The notes under the pieces: model-generated
What the model saw: the letters and a program-made list of their open reading frames with translations, nothing else
What the model was told of the DNA's origin: nothing
The model's database searches: none
Made by a program: the position numbers and the translations under genes
In this document: positions 1 through 11,415 of the stretch, one piece after another
Layout of the letters: each line of letters starts with the position of its first letter
Numbering within the stretch: position 1 is the stretch's first letter
DNA from: Sideroxydans lithotrophicus ES-1
Lineage (GTDB): Bacteria > Pseudomonadota > Gammaproteobacteria > Burkholderiales > Gallionellaceae
DNA: 64,000 nt
Direction: 5' to 3'
Assembly (NCBI RefSeq): GCF_000025705.1
Contig: NC_013959.1
Span: forward strand, 2,736,001 to 2,800,000

Positions 1-25
1 TGAGGAATTTGTCCAGCTTGTCCAT
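1..25 (-). CDS. 5' end of a gene downstream of argJ (truncated by window edge)
   Basis: Only the first eight codons are visible, reading MDKLDKFL from an ATG at 25 on the minus strand, preceded by AAGAGG four bases before the start. It follows argJ by 37 bases and would be its downstream neighbour. In many Betaproteobacteria an AAA-type ATPase of the DUF815 family follows argJ, and its N-terminus is similarly rich in Leu/Asp/Lys, but eight residues cannot prove that. A short hairpin (CTCCC at 42-46 with GGGAG at 51-55) lies between argJ and this start; it has no T-run. Confidence 0.45.
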
Positions 26-62
26 AGAACCTCTTCAGCATCTCCCATGCGGGAGCTGTAAA

Positions 63-1280
63 TCAACTTCTATAGCTCGCGTTGATCTTCACGTAGTCGT
101 AAGAAAAATCACAAGTCCATAATGTCGCGTTCACCGTCCCGCGATCCAGCACCACGCGGATGGTGATGTCGCTCTGCTGCATCACGCGTTGACCATCTTC
201 CTCCCGGTAACTGTTCGCGCGCCCGCCGTTCTCGGCCACCAGCACTTCGTCGAGATACAGCTTCAATTTCTCCACGTCGAGGTCGCCTACGCCCGCATAA
301 CCGATTGCCGCGAGGATACGGCCAAGGTTGGGGTCGGAGGCGAAGAAAGCGGTCTTGACCAGCGGAGAATGGGCGATGGCATAGCCGATCTTCTTGCATT
401 CGGCTGCATCCTTGCCGCCTTCGATCTTGATGGTGATGAACTTGGTCGCCCCCTCGCCGTCGCGCACGATTGCTTGCGCCAACGCGGTGGCGACCTCGGT
501 GACGGCGGCTTGCATGGCGGCGAGGTTCGCGGCATCGATGACTGCACCGCTCTTGCCGGTAGCGATCAGCATCAGCGCGTCGTTAGTGGAAGTGTCGCCG
601 TCCACGGTGATGCAGTTGAATGAACGGTTGGCGGCCTCGCTCACCATCTGCTGCAGCAGCGGTTGTGCGATGGCCGCATCGGTGGCGATGTAGCCCAGCA
701 TGGTGGCCATGTTGGGATGGATCATGCCGGAGCCCTTGGACATGCCGGTGACGGTAACCGTCTTGCCGCCGATCTGCACCTGCTTCGACACGGCCTTGGC
801 AACAATATCGGTGGTCATGATGGCGTGTGCGGCATCGAACCAGTTGTCGGTCTTCAGACTGGCGATCGCTTGCGGCATGCCGGCGACGATCTTGCCGACC
901 GGCAGCAGCTCCATGATGACGCCGGTGGAATACGGCAGCACCTGTTCGGGCAAACAGCCCAGCAATTTGGCCAGCTCGATGCAGGTGGTATGAGCGGCCT
1001 GCATGCCCTGTTCACCGGTGCCAGCATTGGCATTGCCGGTGTTGATCACCAGTGCCCGGATCCCCTTGCCGGCAGCAAGATGATTGCGTGCCACGGTGAC
1101 CGGGGCGGCACAGAAACGATTGGTAGTGAACACGCCCGCGACGGTCGCGCCTTCATCCAGCCTGATGACCAGCAGGTCCTTGCGGTCTGCACGCTTGACA
1201 CCCGCCTCAGCGGTACCTAGAGAAACGCCCGCAACAGGCAACAGTTGTGCCGCGACGGGCGCTGAGAGATTCACCGGCAT
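63..1280 (-). CDS. argJ: Glutamate N-acetyltransferase / amino-acid N-acetyltransferase
   Basis: ArgJ (405 aa, usual family length) transfers the acetyl group from N-acetylornithine to glutamate, recycling acetyl groups in the cytoplasmic arginine pathway; bifunctional forms also use acetyl-CoA. It is an autoproteolytic Ntn-fold enzyme. The cleavage motif ATML is at residues 192-195, so Thr193 is the new N-terminal nucleophile of the beta chain, and the STG oxyanion-hole motif is at 118-120. [15 protein letters not shown] surrounds the cleavage site. The start is the first in-frame ATG, 12 bases from the stop of the upstream cNMP-binding protein gene, so the two may be co-transcribed behind secA. 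Identification is secure; mono- versus bifunctional activity cannot be told from sequence. Confidence 0.96.
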   Translation of the reverse strand: MPVNLSAPVAAQLLPVAGVSLGTAEAGVKRADRKDLLVIRLDEGATVAGVFTTNRFCAAPVTVARNHLAAGKGIRALVINTGNANAGTGEQGMQAAHTTCIELAKLLGCLPEQVLPYSTGVIMELLPVGKIVAGMPQAIASLKTDNWFDAAHAIMTTDIVAKAVSKQVQIGGKTVTVTGMSKGSGMIHPNMATMLGYIATDAAIAQPLLQQMVSEAANRSFNCITVDGDTSTNDALMLIATGKSGAVIDAANLAAMQAAVTEVATALAQAIVRDGEGATKFITIKIEGGKDAAECKKIGYAIAHSPLVKTAFFASDPNLGRILAAIGYAGVGDLDVEKLKLYLDEVLVAENGGRANSYREEDGQRVMQQSDITIRVVLDRGTVNATLWTCDFSYDYVKINASYRS

Positions 1281-1292
1281 TGCAGACTTCCT

Positions 1293-1790
1293 TTAGTAAC
1301 GGCCACCCGTTTGATGGATGTAGTTGGTCATCTCTACGGATTGCATGTTCATGCGGCGCACGATGCCATGCGTATGCCGGACGATACCGCGCATCACGTA
1401 ATACACGATGGCGGGCTGCGTGTTCAACAGGGATTCAAACTTGGAACGCTCCAGAACCAGCACCTTGCTATCCGTCTTGGCTATGGTCGTAGCACTGATT
1501 TGCGCGACATTCCCGCCCACGAAAGTGATGATCCCCGCCAAATCACCCGGCTGGAGCAGATGCAAGATCGCCTGTTCACCGCCGACGTTAGCAGTCGCCT
1601 CGACTTCGCCGCTGGCCAGGATGATCAATGCGTTCTTCAATCGGTCATTGCCGGGCTGTACCAGCACGTCGCCTGCCTTGTAATCCTTGACCTCGATGAT
1701 ACGCGCCAGCGATTCGATCTCGGCATCGCGCAATTCCTCCGTGAGCGTGGAGTTATGCAAGGTTTGTATGATCAAGTCTTCTTTTGTCAT
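1293..1790 (-). CDS. Stand-alone cyclic-nucleotide-binding-domain protein (Crp/Fnr sensor domain only)
   Basis: A 165-aa protein starting MTKEDLIIQ. Residues ~25-145 form a cNMP-binding beta-roll: AGDVLVQPGN early, then ILASGEVEA, and LLQPGDLAGI in the phosphate-binding-cassette region. No helix-turn-helix follows, so it is not a complete Crp/Fnr regulator. The C-terminus carries a helical segment with repeated Arg/Met. An upstream in-frame ATG at 1865 exists but would place the start inside secA; the ATG at 1790 leaves a 26-base gap after secA and is preferred. The gene lies between secA and argJ on the same strand. It may sense a nucleotide and act through a partner protein; the ligand is unknown. 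Confidence 0.8.
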   Translation of the reverse strand: MTKEDLIIQTLHNSTLTEELRDAEIESLARIIEVKDYKAGDVLVQPGNDRLKNALIILASGEVEATANVGGEQAILHLLQPGDLAGIITFVGGNVAQISATTIAKTDSKVLVLERSKFESLLNTQPAIVYYVMRGIVRHTHGIVRRMNMQSVEMTNYIHQTGGRY

Positions 1791-1816
1791 TCTCGAATCC
1801 CCCGGAAGTTGGTGCA

Positions 1817-4531
<2,715 letters not shown>

Positions 4532-4561
4532 GCTGTAGTTTTCTTCTGTATTGCAGTCGAA

Positions 4562-4596
4562 CAAATAAAAAAGGGTGAGGCACACACCTCACCCTT
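4562..4596 (-). terminator. Rho-independent terminator after the M23 peptidase gene
   Basis: A perfect 10-bp stem (AAGGGTGAGG at 4571-4580 with its complement at 4587-4596) and a 6-base loop are followed, on the minus strand, by a T-run that complements the A-rich stretch at 4562-4572. It lies just past the peptidase stop at 4614 and before the secA start at 4531, so it should uncouple the two. Confidence 0.85.
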
Positions 4597-4613
4597 CTGC
4601 AAAATCTGTGCGG

Positions 4614-5537
4614 TCAACTGCTGGCTTTTTCCAGAAAGCGTACCGGATTTTGGGCGATGCCTTTGTATCTCACTTCGAAATGCAGATGAGGGCCGGTTGA
4701 CCTGCCAGTACTTCCAGACAAAGCAATTTCCTGACCGCGCTTAACCATCTGCCCAACTTTGACCAGCAACTTGGACGCATGCGCATAGCGCGTTACGACC
4801 TGGTTGCCATGGTCTATCTCGACCATATTACCATACTCCGGATGGGCATCCGCATACACCACCATGCCGCTGGCGGAAGCGTGGATCGGCGTCCCCTCCG
4901 GAACCATGTAGTCCACACCTTCGTGCATGGCGTTCTTGCCCGTGAACGGATCGATGCGCCAGCCGAAATTGGAGGAATACCATGCGTCCCTGATGGGTGG
5001 TACGGAAGGCAACAGCTTCTTGCTCAACTTGTCCTGCATCAGCAGGGTCTCCAATGCCACCAGTTTGTCACTGCGATCGCTCAGCATCGCATTCAAATCC
5101 GCCATCTGCTGTTCCATGCTCGACATGGAAACCTGCTGATGCAACGCCGATGGCAGGTAGGGGCCACCCTGCGCAGGCTGTTTGTCGAATGAGAATTCTT
5201 CCGGTTTCATGCCCGTCAGTTTGGCCAGGCGCGCGCCCAGACCATTCAGGCGCATCACTTGAGCCTGCATCTGCCCGAGCCTCATGGCCAGGGTATCCAG
5301 GCTCTTGCGCATGAACGCTTCCTGTTTTTGCTGTTCAACCTCATGTGCACTGGCCAGCCAGTCGCGCATCTCCGTGCCCATCCAGCCCGGCTGGAATCGA
5401 ACGATGGCGTATTGTGCCGTCAGCACGGCCGCAACGAATAGCACCGCAACCAGCATGGCCAACGCGGCGAGATGAGTGCCTGTCACAGTGACACTACGTG
5501 CTTTTGCAAACCGGTTGGAAACTAGAATAATATTCAC
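4614..5537 (-). CDS. Membrane-anchored M23 family metallopeptidase (LytM/EnvC-like)
   Basis: A 307-aa protein with one N-terminal transmembrane segment (~residues 17-45), a coiled periplasmic region (~60-170) and a C-terminal M23 domain. The zinc and catalytic residues are visible: HEGVD (H and D ligands), then the YAH and HLHFE motifs. Such proteins cut peptidoglycan cross-links or activate amidases. The start is set at a GTG at 5537 because AAAGGGGAA lies just upstream; the reading frame stays open further but lacks a ribosome-binding site. It precedes secA and is divergent from the DUF721 gene. Because all four zinc-site residues are kept, it is probably an active endopeptidase rather than a degenerate activator. 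Confidence 0.9.
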   Translation of the reverse strand: MNIILVSNRFAKARSVTVTGTHLAALAMLVAVLFVAAVLTAQYAIVRFQPGWMGTEMRDWLASAHEVEQQKQEAFMRKSLDTLAMRLGQMQAQVMRLNGLGARLAKLTGMKPEEFSFDKQPAQGGPYLPSALHQQVSMSSMEQQMADLNAMLSDRSDKLVALETLLMQDKLSKKLLPSVPPIRDAWYSSNFGWRIDPFTGKNAMHEGVDYMVPEGTPIHASASGMVVYADAHPEYGNMVEIDHGNQVVTRYAHASKLLVKVGQMVKRGQEIALSGSTGRSTGPHLHFEVRYKGIAQNPVRFLEKASS

Positions 5538-5575
5538 GCATTCCCCTTTTATGACACGATTCCTGTGAACCCAAC

Positions 5576-5995
5576 GTGCCGCACCGACTGAACAGCTTTT
5601 TGGCATCCAATCAAGAATTGCGGTTACTTTCCAGCAAAGCCACGCTGCTCAGGGCATTGCAAAGACATTACGAGTCTTTCGCCCCACCTGATCTGGCACG
5701 TAACAGCCAAGTATCAAGGATGAATCACCAGACACTGGTCCTTGTTGCAAATAATGGCGCGGTTGCAGCCAAACTGCGTCATATGACCACCGAACTCATT
5801 TCCCTTTTCCAAGCAAGGGGATGCGAGGTTACTGGAATTCAAATCAGGGTGCAAGTCTCAATCCCGTCACGCCCGGCCCCGCCCAAACCGCGCCAATTGG
5901 GCAAAGTAGCGCGGGAAGCTCTCCAAAAGCTTGACGCAAATCTGGGCGATTCGTCACTTAAAGCGGCTTTAAGGCGATTAGCCAGGAAAGCATAA
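5576..5995 (+). CDS. DUF721 / DciA-like protein
   Basis: A 139-aa protein. The DUF721 pattern spans residues ~15-110: an N-terminal helix pair, then a KH-like part with LVLVANNGAVAAKLRH, TELISLF and IQIRVQV. The tail is basic and disordered-looking (PPKPRQLGKVARE) followed by a last helix. DciA proteins are the ancestral loaders of the DnaB replicative helicase in bacteria lacking DnaC/DnaI. This short form with a C-terminal tail is common in Betaproteobacteria beside secA and lpxC. The start is the GTG at 5576. The gene is divergent from the M23 peptidase gene with only 38 bases between them, so their promoters must overlap. Confidence 0.75.
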   Translation: MPHRLNSFLASNQELRLLSSKATLLRALQRHYESFAPPDLARNSQVSRMNHQTLVLVANNGAVAAKLRHMTTELISLFQARGCEVTGIQIRVQVSIPSRPAPPKPRQLGKVAREALQKLDANLGDSSLKAALRRLARKA

Positions 5996-5998
5996 TGG

Positions 5999-6196
5999 TT
6001 ACACCAGTACCATCCATGCAACCAGACCATATCGTTCCAGCAGGTATAGCGCGCCGAATATCAGCAACACGTAGGCCATTAAACGCACCACCCGCCAAAC
6101 AAAGCGCTGGTATCGCGGATCGCGGGTGATCAAATACAAGACTGTCGCTGAGCCAATCAGCAGTATGGCGAATAGCAAAGCGAGGCGGATAAGCAT
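5999..6196 (-). CDS. Small two-helix inner-membrane protein, unknown function
   Basis: A 65-aa protein (MLIRLALLFAILLIG...) with two predicted membrane segments, ~residues 3-23 and ~40-62, separated by a short basic loop (TRDPRYQRFVWR). The ATG at 6196 is 13 bases after the lpxC stop, so it is probably translated from the lpxC transcript. It ends 3 bases from the convergent DUF721 stop. I do not recognise a named family; small hydrophobic proteins in this slot are common in beta-proteobacterial genomes. Confidence 0.65.
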   Translation of the reverse strand: MLIRLALLFAILLIGSATVLYLITRDPRYQRFVWRVVRLMAYVLLIFGALYLLERYGLVAWMVLV

Positions 6197-6209
6197 CGCT
6201 GACGCTGGG

Positions 6210-7121
6210 TCAAGCCATCTGTAGCTGGAGCCGCAAGAAATCCGGAGCCTCTTCCTGCTTCTCGAATGTGGTGAACTCCCACGCCGTCTCGTCGGCAAGC
6301 AAGGCGCGGCATAGTGCATTGTTCAAGGCGTGGCCGGATTTGTAGCCGGAGAATGCGCCGATCAACGGATGGCCGAGCAGATACAGGTCGCCGATGGCAT
6401 CCAGCACCTTGTGCTTGACGAACTCGTCCTCGAAACGCAGGCCGTCCGGATTGATAACGCGGTATTCATCCATTACGATGGCGTTATCCAGGCTCCCGCC
6501 CAGCGCCAATCCCTGCGAGCGCATATATTCGACTTCCTGCATGAAACCGAAGGTACGGGCGCGGCTCACTTCTTTTATATAGGACTGTTCACCCAGATCG
6601 ACCGTCACATCCTGTTTGGTGTTGGCAAACACCGGGTGGGCGAAATTGATGGTGAAGTTCAGTTTGTAGCCGTTGTATGGCTCGAAGCGCACCCACTTGT
6701 CGCCATCCTTCACCTCGACGGCTTTCTTGATGCGGATGAACTTCTTGGCGGCCGCCTGCTCGACGATGCCAGCCGATTGCAGCAGGAAGATGAATGTGCC
6801 TGCGCTGCCATCCATGATGGGCAGTTCCGAACTGGTCAGCTCGATGATGGCATTGTCGACCCCCAGGCCGGCCAGGGCCGACATCAGGTGCTCCACCGTT
6901 GCCACGCGCGCTCCATGCGCCTCAAGGCAGGTCGAAAGGCGCGTGTCATGTACCGCATGCGCTTCGGCACGGATATCCTTGGAATCCGGCAGATCGACCC
7001 GACGGAAAACGATGCCGCTGTCGATGGCGGCCGGACGCAAGGTCAGGTAGACCTTCTCTCCGGTGTGCAGACCGACGCCCGTCGCCTGCACCGTCGTTTT
7101 CAATGTGCGTTGCTTGACCAT
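6210..7121 (-). CDS. lpxC: UDP-3-O-acyl-N-acetylglucosamine deacetylase
   Basis: LpxC (303 aa) is the zinc deacetylase that commits lipid A synthesis. Zinc and catalytic motifs are present: [30 protein letters not shown] with its conserved H/D, and [14 protein letters not shown] near the C-terminus. The start at [10 protein letters not shown] matches the family; 15 further codons upstream are open but unlikely. It is the last gene after ftsZ at the end of the dcw cluster, as in many proteobacteria. A palindromic repeat (7168-7249) fills most of the gap to ftsZ; a TTAAACT hexamer about 30 bases ahead of the start could be a -10 element, so independent transcription is possible. Confidence 0.97.
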   Translation of the reverse strand: MVKQRTLKTTVQATGVGLHTGEKVYLTLRPAAIDSGIVFRRVDLPDSKDIRAEAHAVHDTRLSTCLEAHGARVATVEHLMSALAGLGVDNAIIELTSSELPIMDGSAGTFIFLLQSAGIVEQAAAKKFIRIKKAVEVKDGDKWVRFEPYNGYKLNFTINFAHPVFANTKQDVTVDLGEQSYIKEVSRARTFGFMQEVEYMRSQGLALGGSLDNAIVMDEYRVINPDGLRFEDEFVKHKVLDAIGDLYLLGHPLIGAFSGYKSGHALNNALCRALLADETAWEFTTFEKQEEAPDFLRLQLQMA

Positions 7122-7167
7122 TTGGCAATACCTGACTGAACCGCTGCGGAGTTTAACACAGCCCAAA

Positions 7168-7249
7168 GGCAGGATTTGGGAACCGGGAATTGGGATTTTG
7201 CGTAAACGCCTACCCCGAAAATCCTAAATCCTAAATCCAAATTCCTGCC
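7168..7249. repeat. 82-bp imperfect palindrome with GGATTTA tandem units between ftsZ and lpxC
   Basis: Ends are near-perfect inverted repeats (GGCAGGATTTGG at 7168-7179 against CCAAATTCCTGCC at 7237-7249). One arm holds three tandem GGATTTA-like units, the other related GGGAATTGGGATTTT units, and the centre is the palindrome GCGTAAACGC. The transcript would fold into one long hairpin, which might act as a terminator or RNA-stability element after ftsZ. Confidence 0.6.
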
Positions 7250-7250
7250 G

Positions 7251-8408
7251 TTAGTCCGCCTGCTTGCGCAAGAACGACGGTATATCGAGCGGGTCGACAC
7301 CGGATTGTTTCATTGCCTCCACCGCCTCGCGATGACGCCCGGTACGGATCACTGCCGGCATGTCCAGTTCGTTGTAATTCACCAGCGGAGCGTCGTGCGT
7401 TCCGGTGCGTTGTTGTTTTTCGTAGGCCAATACCGGTTTCGGCTGCTTTCTTGCCATCGGCGCGCCCAATCCCGTGGCCACGATAGTCACTCGCAACTCC
7501 TCGCCCATCGCTTCATCGAACACCGAGCCGACTATCACCGTCGCCTCTTGTGCCGCGAACTGGAAGCAATTCATCACTTCGTGCAGCTCTTCCAGAGTCA
7601 GGCTGCTGCTGGAGGTGATATTGACCAGCACGCCGCGGGCACCGGACAGATCTACGTCTTCCAGCAGAGGGCTGGCGATGGCCTGTTCCGCTGCACGCTG
7701 CGCACGGCCCTCGCCGGATGCGGAAGCCGCACCCATCATCGCCATGCCGTTCTCGGACATCAGTGTGCATACGTCGGCAAAGTCCACGTTCACCATGCCG
7801 GGCACGTTGATGACTTCGGCGATACCGGCTACCGCACCTTGCAACACGCCGTTCGCTGCCTTGAACGCTTCCGGCAGAGTGGTCTTGCCGCCCAGGACTT
7901 CCATCAGCTTGGCGTTGGGCACGATGATCAGCGAATCGACATAAGCCGCCAGCTCTTCGATGCCGTTTTGCGCCAGCGTCATGCGCTTGCCTTCGAACAC
8001 GAACGGTTTGGTCACCACGGCCACCGTGAGGATGCCCATGTCCTTGGCGACTTGTGCCACGATGGGAGCCGCCCCGGTGCCGGTGCCGCCGCCCATGCCG
8101 GCGGTGATGAACACCATATTCGCCCCGTTGATGATTTCGGCGATGCGCTCGCGATCCTCTTCCGCCGCAGCCTGGCCGATCTCCGGCTTGGCGCCTGCGC
8201 CCAGCCCCTTGGTCAGATTAGCGCCGATCTGCAGCTGCACGCGCGCCTTGCTGCGACGCAGCGCCTGAGCATCGGTATTGATAACGATGAACTCGACGCC
8301 CTGTACACCCTGATCGATCATGTGGTCGACTGCATTCCCGCCGCAACCACCCACACCCACCACTTTGATAACCGCGCCTTGCGGCTGAGCATCCATCAAT
8401 TCAAACAT
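7251..8408 (-). CDS. ftsZ: Cell division GTPase FtsZ
   Basis: FtsZ (385 aa) is the tubulin-like GTPase that forms the division ring at mid-cell. The nucleotide-binding signature GGGTGTG is at residues 106-112 and the N-terminal loop GVGGCGGNAVDHM at 18-30. The C-terminal conserved peptide LDIPSFLRKQAD, which binds FtsA and other ring partners, is complete. It is the last division gene of the cluster, 47 bases after ftsA. A typical AAGGAG-like site (AAAAGGAGAATAA) precedes the ATG at 8408. Confidence 0.99.
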   Translation of the reverse strand: MFELMDAQPQGAVIKVVGVGGCGGNAVDHMIDQGVQGVEFIVINTDAQALRRSKARVQLQIGANLTKGLGAGAKPEIGQAAAEEDRERIAEIINGANMVFITAGMGGGTGTGAAPIVAQVAKDMGILTVAVVTKPFVFEGKRMTLAQNGIEELAAYVDSLIIVPNAKLMEVLGGKTTLPEAFKAANGVLQGAVAGIAEVINVPGMVNVDFADVCTLMSENGMAMMGAASASGEGRAQRAAEQAIASPLLEDVDLSGARGVLVNITSSSSLTLEELHEVMNCFQFAAQEATVIVGSVFDEAMGEELRVTIVATGLGAPMARKQPKPVLAYEKQQRTGTHDAPLVNYNELDMPAVIRTGRHREAVEAMKQSGVDPLDIPSFLRKQAD

Positions 8409-8455
8409 GTTTATTCTCCTTTTCTAAATGACACACCAACCCCGAACCCGAACCA

Positions 8456-9691
8456 CTAAAAATTGCGTTGAAACCACGTCTTCATATTCGCCAGCACATC
8501 CCCGAACGAACCCGAATTGACCCGCGCCACTTCATCGCGCTTGTGTTGCTCCAGCCCGTACAACAACAACCCGACTCCAGTCGCATAACGCGCGGTCTTC
8601 ACCACATCCGACAATCCGCCGATGTTGCGCGGCACGCCCATGCGCACCGGCATGTGGAATATCTCCTCGCCCAGCTCGACCATCCCCTGCATGGCACTGC
8701 TGCCGCCGGTGATCACGATGCCGGAAGAGAGCAGGTCTTCGAAGCCGCTGCGCCGCAGCTCCTGCTGCACCAGCGAATACAATTCTTCCACGCGCGGCTC
8801 GATCACTTCCGCCAGGGTCTGTCGCGACAGCATGCGCGCGCTGCGCTCACCCACCCCGGGCACTTCGATCGGCGCATCGTTGGCCAACTGGCGCAGGGCG
8901 CAGCCGTATTTGATCTTGATGTCCTCGGCATCCTTGGTCGGCGTGCGCAAGGCCATCGCGATGTCGTTGGTGATCTGGTCGCCGGCGATGGGGATCACCG
9001 CCGTGTGGCGTATCGCCCCGTTGGTGAATACCGCCACATCGGTAGTGCCGCCGCCGATGTCCACCAGACACACACCCAGCTCCCTTTCGTCGTCCGCCAG
9101 CACCGCCTTGCTCGATGCCAGCGGCTGCAGGATCATCTCGTTCACTTCCAGTCCGCAGCGGTGGATGCATTTCAGGATGTTCTGCACCGCTGCCACCGCG
9201 CCCGTGACGATGTGTACTTCCACTTCCAGCCGCATGCCGCTCATGCCCAACGGTTTCTTTATGCCCTCCTGTCCGTCGATGCTGAACTCCTGCTCGAGAA
9301 TGTGCAGGATCTGCTGGTCGCCCGGCAGGCTGATCGAACTCGCCGTTTCCACCGCGCGCACAATGTCGGTGTGCGCCACTTCCTTGTCCTTGATCTTGAT
9401 CATCCCGTTCGCATTGGAACTGCGGATGTGGCTGCCCGCGATGCCGGTATAGACCTCGCGTATCTTGCAATCGGCCATCAGCTCGGCCTCTTCCAGCGCG
9501 CGCTGGATGGCGCCGACCGTGGCATCGATGTTCACCACCATGCCCTTCTTCATGCCGGAGGATTGGTGCAGACCGGCACCGATGACCTCCAGCGTCCCCT
9601 CGGGCCTGATCTCGGCGACAATGCACGCGATCTTCGACGTACCGATGTCCAGGCCGACGATCAAATTCTTGTTTTCCCTGTTCTTGCTCAT
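8456..9691 (-). CDS. ftsA: Cell division protein FtsA (actin-like FtsZ anchor)
   Basis: FtsA (411 aa) is an actin-fold ATPase that tethers FtsZ filaments to the membrane. The phosphate-1 motif is VGLDIGTSKIACIVAE near the N-terminus, phosphate-2 is LVDIGGGTTDVAVF at ~205-218, and the adenosine motif is IVITGGSSAMQGM near 325. The last ~15 residues (NMKTWFQRNF) form the amphipathic membrane-targeting helix. It follows ftsQ after 21 bases and precedes ftsZ, the standard order. Confidence 0.98.
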   Translation of the reverse strand: MSKNRENKNLIVGLDIGTSKIACIVAEIRPEGTLEVIGAGLHQSSGMKKGMVVNIDATVGAIQRALEEAELMADCKIREVYTGIAGSHIRSSNANGMIKIKDKEVAHTDIVRAVETASSISLPGDQQILHILEQEFSIDGQEGIKKPLGMSGMRLEVEVHIVTGAVAAVQNILKCIHRCGLEVNEMILQPLASSKAVLADDERELGVCLVDIGGGTTDVAVFTNGAIRHTAVIPIAGDQITNDIAMALRTPTKDAEDIKIKYGCALRQLANDAPIEVPGVGERSARMLSRQTLAEVIEPRVEELYSLVQQELRRSGFEDLLSSGIVITGGSSAMQGMVELGEEIFHMPVRMGVPRNIGGLSDVVKTARYATGVGLLLYGLEQHKRDEVARVNSGSFGDVLANMKTWFQRNF

Positions 9692-9712
9692 CGCGATCCC
9701 CTTGCTACTCTT

Positions 9713-10429
9713 TCAAACCTTGCTGGACGACGCACGTACCGCAAACCCATTGCGGTAGCGCAGGTCGACGTGACTTACCTTTTGACCCAGTGCTGCCATG
9801 CTGTACGGATAAACGGCAACGAAGCGCTTCAGTCGCTGCTGCATCTCTTCGCGCCCCAGTTCCAGCACCAGGCCACTACCCAGCTTGACCTGCCACGCAT
9901 AACGCGGGGACAGGTTGATCTGCGCGATCTGCTGCCGGATCGGCTGCAGCACCGCATTCAATTCGTCGTACATCTGTGTCACTTGCAGCGAGGTATCGGG
10001 CTGTCCGACGAACACCGGCAATACCTGCCCGGTCTTCCCTTCGAACACTTCGCCATGCGTGTTCACCAGTTCCGTGCCGTTCCAGTGCGCCAGGGCGACC
10101 TGCTCTTCCACCTCGACTTCGAGGCTCCATGGGAACTTGCGCCGTACGCTCACCTTGCGCACCCAGGGCAGCTTTTCGAATGCCTGCCTTGTGCGCTCCA
10201 GGTCGACGGTGAAGAAATTCCCGCTCACCTGCTCATGCACCACCTGTTCCAGCATCTCGGTCGGGACCTGCTGTGGCACCGCGGTCAGTTCCACCGTACG
10301 CAACGGGAACACCGGCAAGTGCAGCACATAGCGCGCCGTACCGTACAGCACCAGCACCAAGCTGAGGCCGAACAGCGCATTGGCGATGCTGCGCAGCAAC
10401 GGTGCGTTATCCCACATAACCCTCACCAC
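9713..10429 (-). CDS. ftsQ: Cell division protein FtsQ
   Basis: FtsQ (238 aa) is a bitopic division protein that links the cytoplasmic ring to septal wall synthesis. It has a short cytoplasmic tail, one membrane segment (~residues 15-37) and a periplasmic POTRA domain beginning near FPLRTVELTAVPQQVP, followed by the beta domain. The start is placed at the GTG at 10429 because GGGGAGAGG lies six bases upstream; an internal ATG at 10417 lacks such a site. That ribosome-binding site is itself part of a palindromic repeat (10419-10459) inserted between ddl and ftsQ, so translation start of this essential gene depends on repeat sequence. Confidence 0.93.
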   Translation of the reverse strand: MVRVMWDNAPLLRSIANALFGLSLVLVLYGTARYVLHLPVFPLRTVELTAVPQQVPTEMLEQVVHEQVSGNFFTVDLERTRQAFEKLPWVRKVSVRRKFPWSLEVEVEEQVALAHWNGTELVNTHGEVFEGKTGQVLPVFVGQPDTSLQVTQMYDELNAVLQPIRQQIAQINLSPRYAWQVKLGSGLVLELGREEMQQRLKRFVAVYPYSMAALGQKVSHVDLRYRNGFAVRASSSKV

Positions 10430-10459
10430 AATCCTCTCCCCGAGGGAGAGGAAGCAATT
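10419..10459. repeat. CCCTCTCCC/GGGAGAGGG-family palindromic repeat at the ftsQ start
   Basis: Core arms are CCTCTCCC and GGGAGAGG around 10433-10451, with flanking ACCCTCACCACAAT and ATTGTG outer matches. The same family occurs at ~12743, ~19664, ~30784 and ~33020. Here it overlaps the ftsQ start codon and provides its GGGGAGAGG ribosome-binding site on the minus strand. Confidence 0.75.
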
Positions 10460-10467
10460 GTGAAAAG

Positions 10468-11415
10468 CTATTTCCCAATTCCTGCCCCCTCCAGAATCTG
10501 CACCACGAGTTGCTCGAAACTGATACCCGCCTGGCGGGCCGCCATCGGTACCAGGCTATGGTCGGTCATGCCCGGCGCAGTATTGATCTCCAGCAGGTAG
10601 AATTTGCCGTCGTCGCCGCGCAGGAAGTCGACACGCCCCCAACCCTGGCAACCGATGAGCTGGAACGCGAGCAACGCCAGATGCTGCATCTCGGCTTCCT
10701 GTTCCACGCTTAATCCGCACGGGCACAGATAGCGCGTGTCATCGCGCAAGTACTTGGCTTCATAGTCGTAGAACTCGTTCGCCGGTTCGATCTTGATTAC
10801 CGGCAGGGCGCGGCCATTCAGGATCGTCGCGGTGTACTCGCCGCCGCTCATGAAGCTCTCGGCGATCACCACCTTGTCGTACTTCGCTGCCTCTGCATAC
10901 GCAATGGGCAACTCATCCACCGTCTTCACCTTGGTCACACCGACACTGCTGCCCTCGCTGGAAGGTTTCACGAACAAAGGCAGGTCGAGATGATCGGCCA
11001 CTGCGTTCCAGTCGGAGGGCGCGGTCAGCGCCTCGTATTCGGGGATAGGCAGCCCCGCCGCCTGCCAAACCAGCTTGGTGCGCCACTTGTCCATCGCAAT
11101 GGCCGAAGCCATCACACCGCTGCCGGTGTAAGGAATATCCATCAGTTCCAGCGCGCCCTGCACCGTGCCATCCTCCCCGTAACGACCATGCAGGATGATG
11201 AATACGCGGTCGAACTTTTCCTTTTTGAGTTCGGACAGGTCGCGCTGTGCCGGATCGAAGGCATGTGCATCCACACCGCTTTTCAGTAATGCGGCCAGCA
11301 CTGCTGCGCCGCTCTTCAACGACACCTCGCGCTCTGCCGAACGCCCGCCGAACAGCACTGCGACTTTGCCAAAAGAGGTAGGGATGCTCTTATCCATGAT
11401 TTGCGTGCTCACCAA
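10468..11415 (-). CDS. ddl: D-alanine--D-alanine ligase
   Basis: Ddl (315 aa, DdlB type) joins two D-alanines for the peptidoglycan stem peptide. N-terminal signature [18 protein letters not shown], then ATP-grasp residues including [14 protein letters not shown] and the metal-binding end [15 protein letters not shown] are all present. Two starts are possible: GTG at 11415 with AAGGA seven bases upstream (used here, overlapping murB by 26 bases) or ATG at 11397 overlapping the murB stop. It lies between murB and ftsQ in the dcw cluster. Confidence 0.96.
   Translation of the reverse strand: MVSTQIMDKSIPTSFGKVAVLFGGRSAEREVSLKSGAAVLAALLKSGVDAHAFDPAQRDLSELKKEKFDRVFIILHGRYGEDGTVQGALELMDIPYTGSGVMASAIAMDKWRTKLVWQAAGLPIPEYEALTAPSDWNAVADHLDLPLFVKPSSEGSSVGVTKVKTVDELPIAYAEAAKYDKVVIAESFMSGGEYTATILNGRALPVIKIEPANEFYDYEAKYLRDDTRYLCPCGLSVEQEAEMQHLALLAFQLIGCQGWGRVDFLRGDDGKFYLLEINTAPGMTDHSLVPMAARQAGISFEQLVVQILEGAGIGK

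Noticed and set aside
5973-5999. A fourth SigF-type promoter (TGTAACCATT on the minus strand)
   Set aside because: The -35-like box matches but the base run 16 positions on is TAAT, not CGAA, and it points into the DciA-like gene.
8468-10600. A 710-codon open frame on the plus strand across ftsA, ftsQ and ddl
   Set aside because: It mirrors the codon structure of minus-strand genes that match known families end to end; its product is His/Arg/Gln-rich low-complexity sequence without a family.
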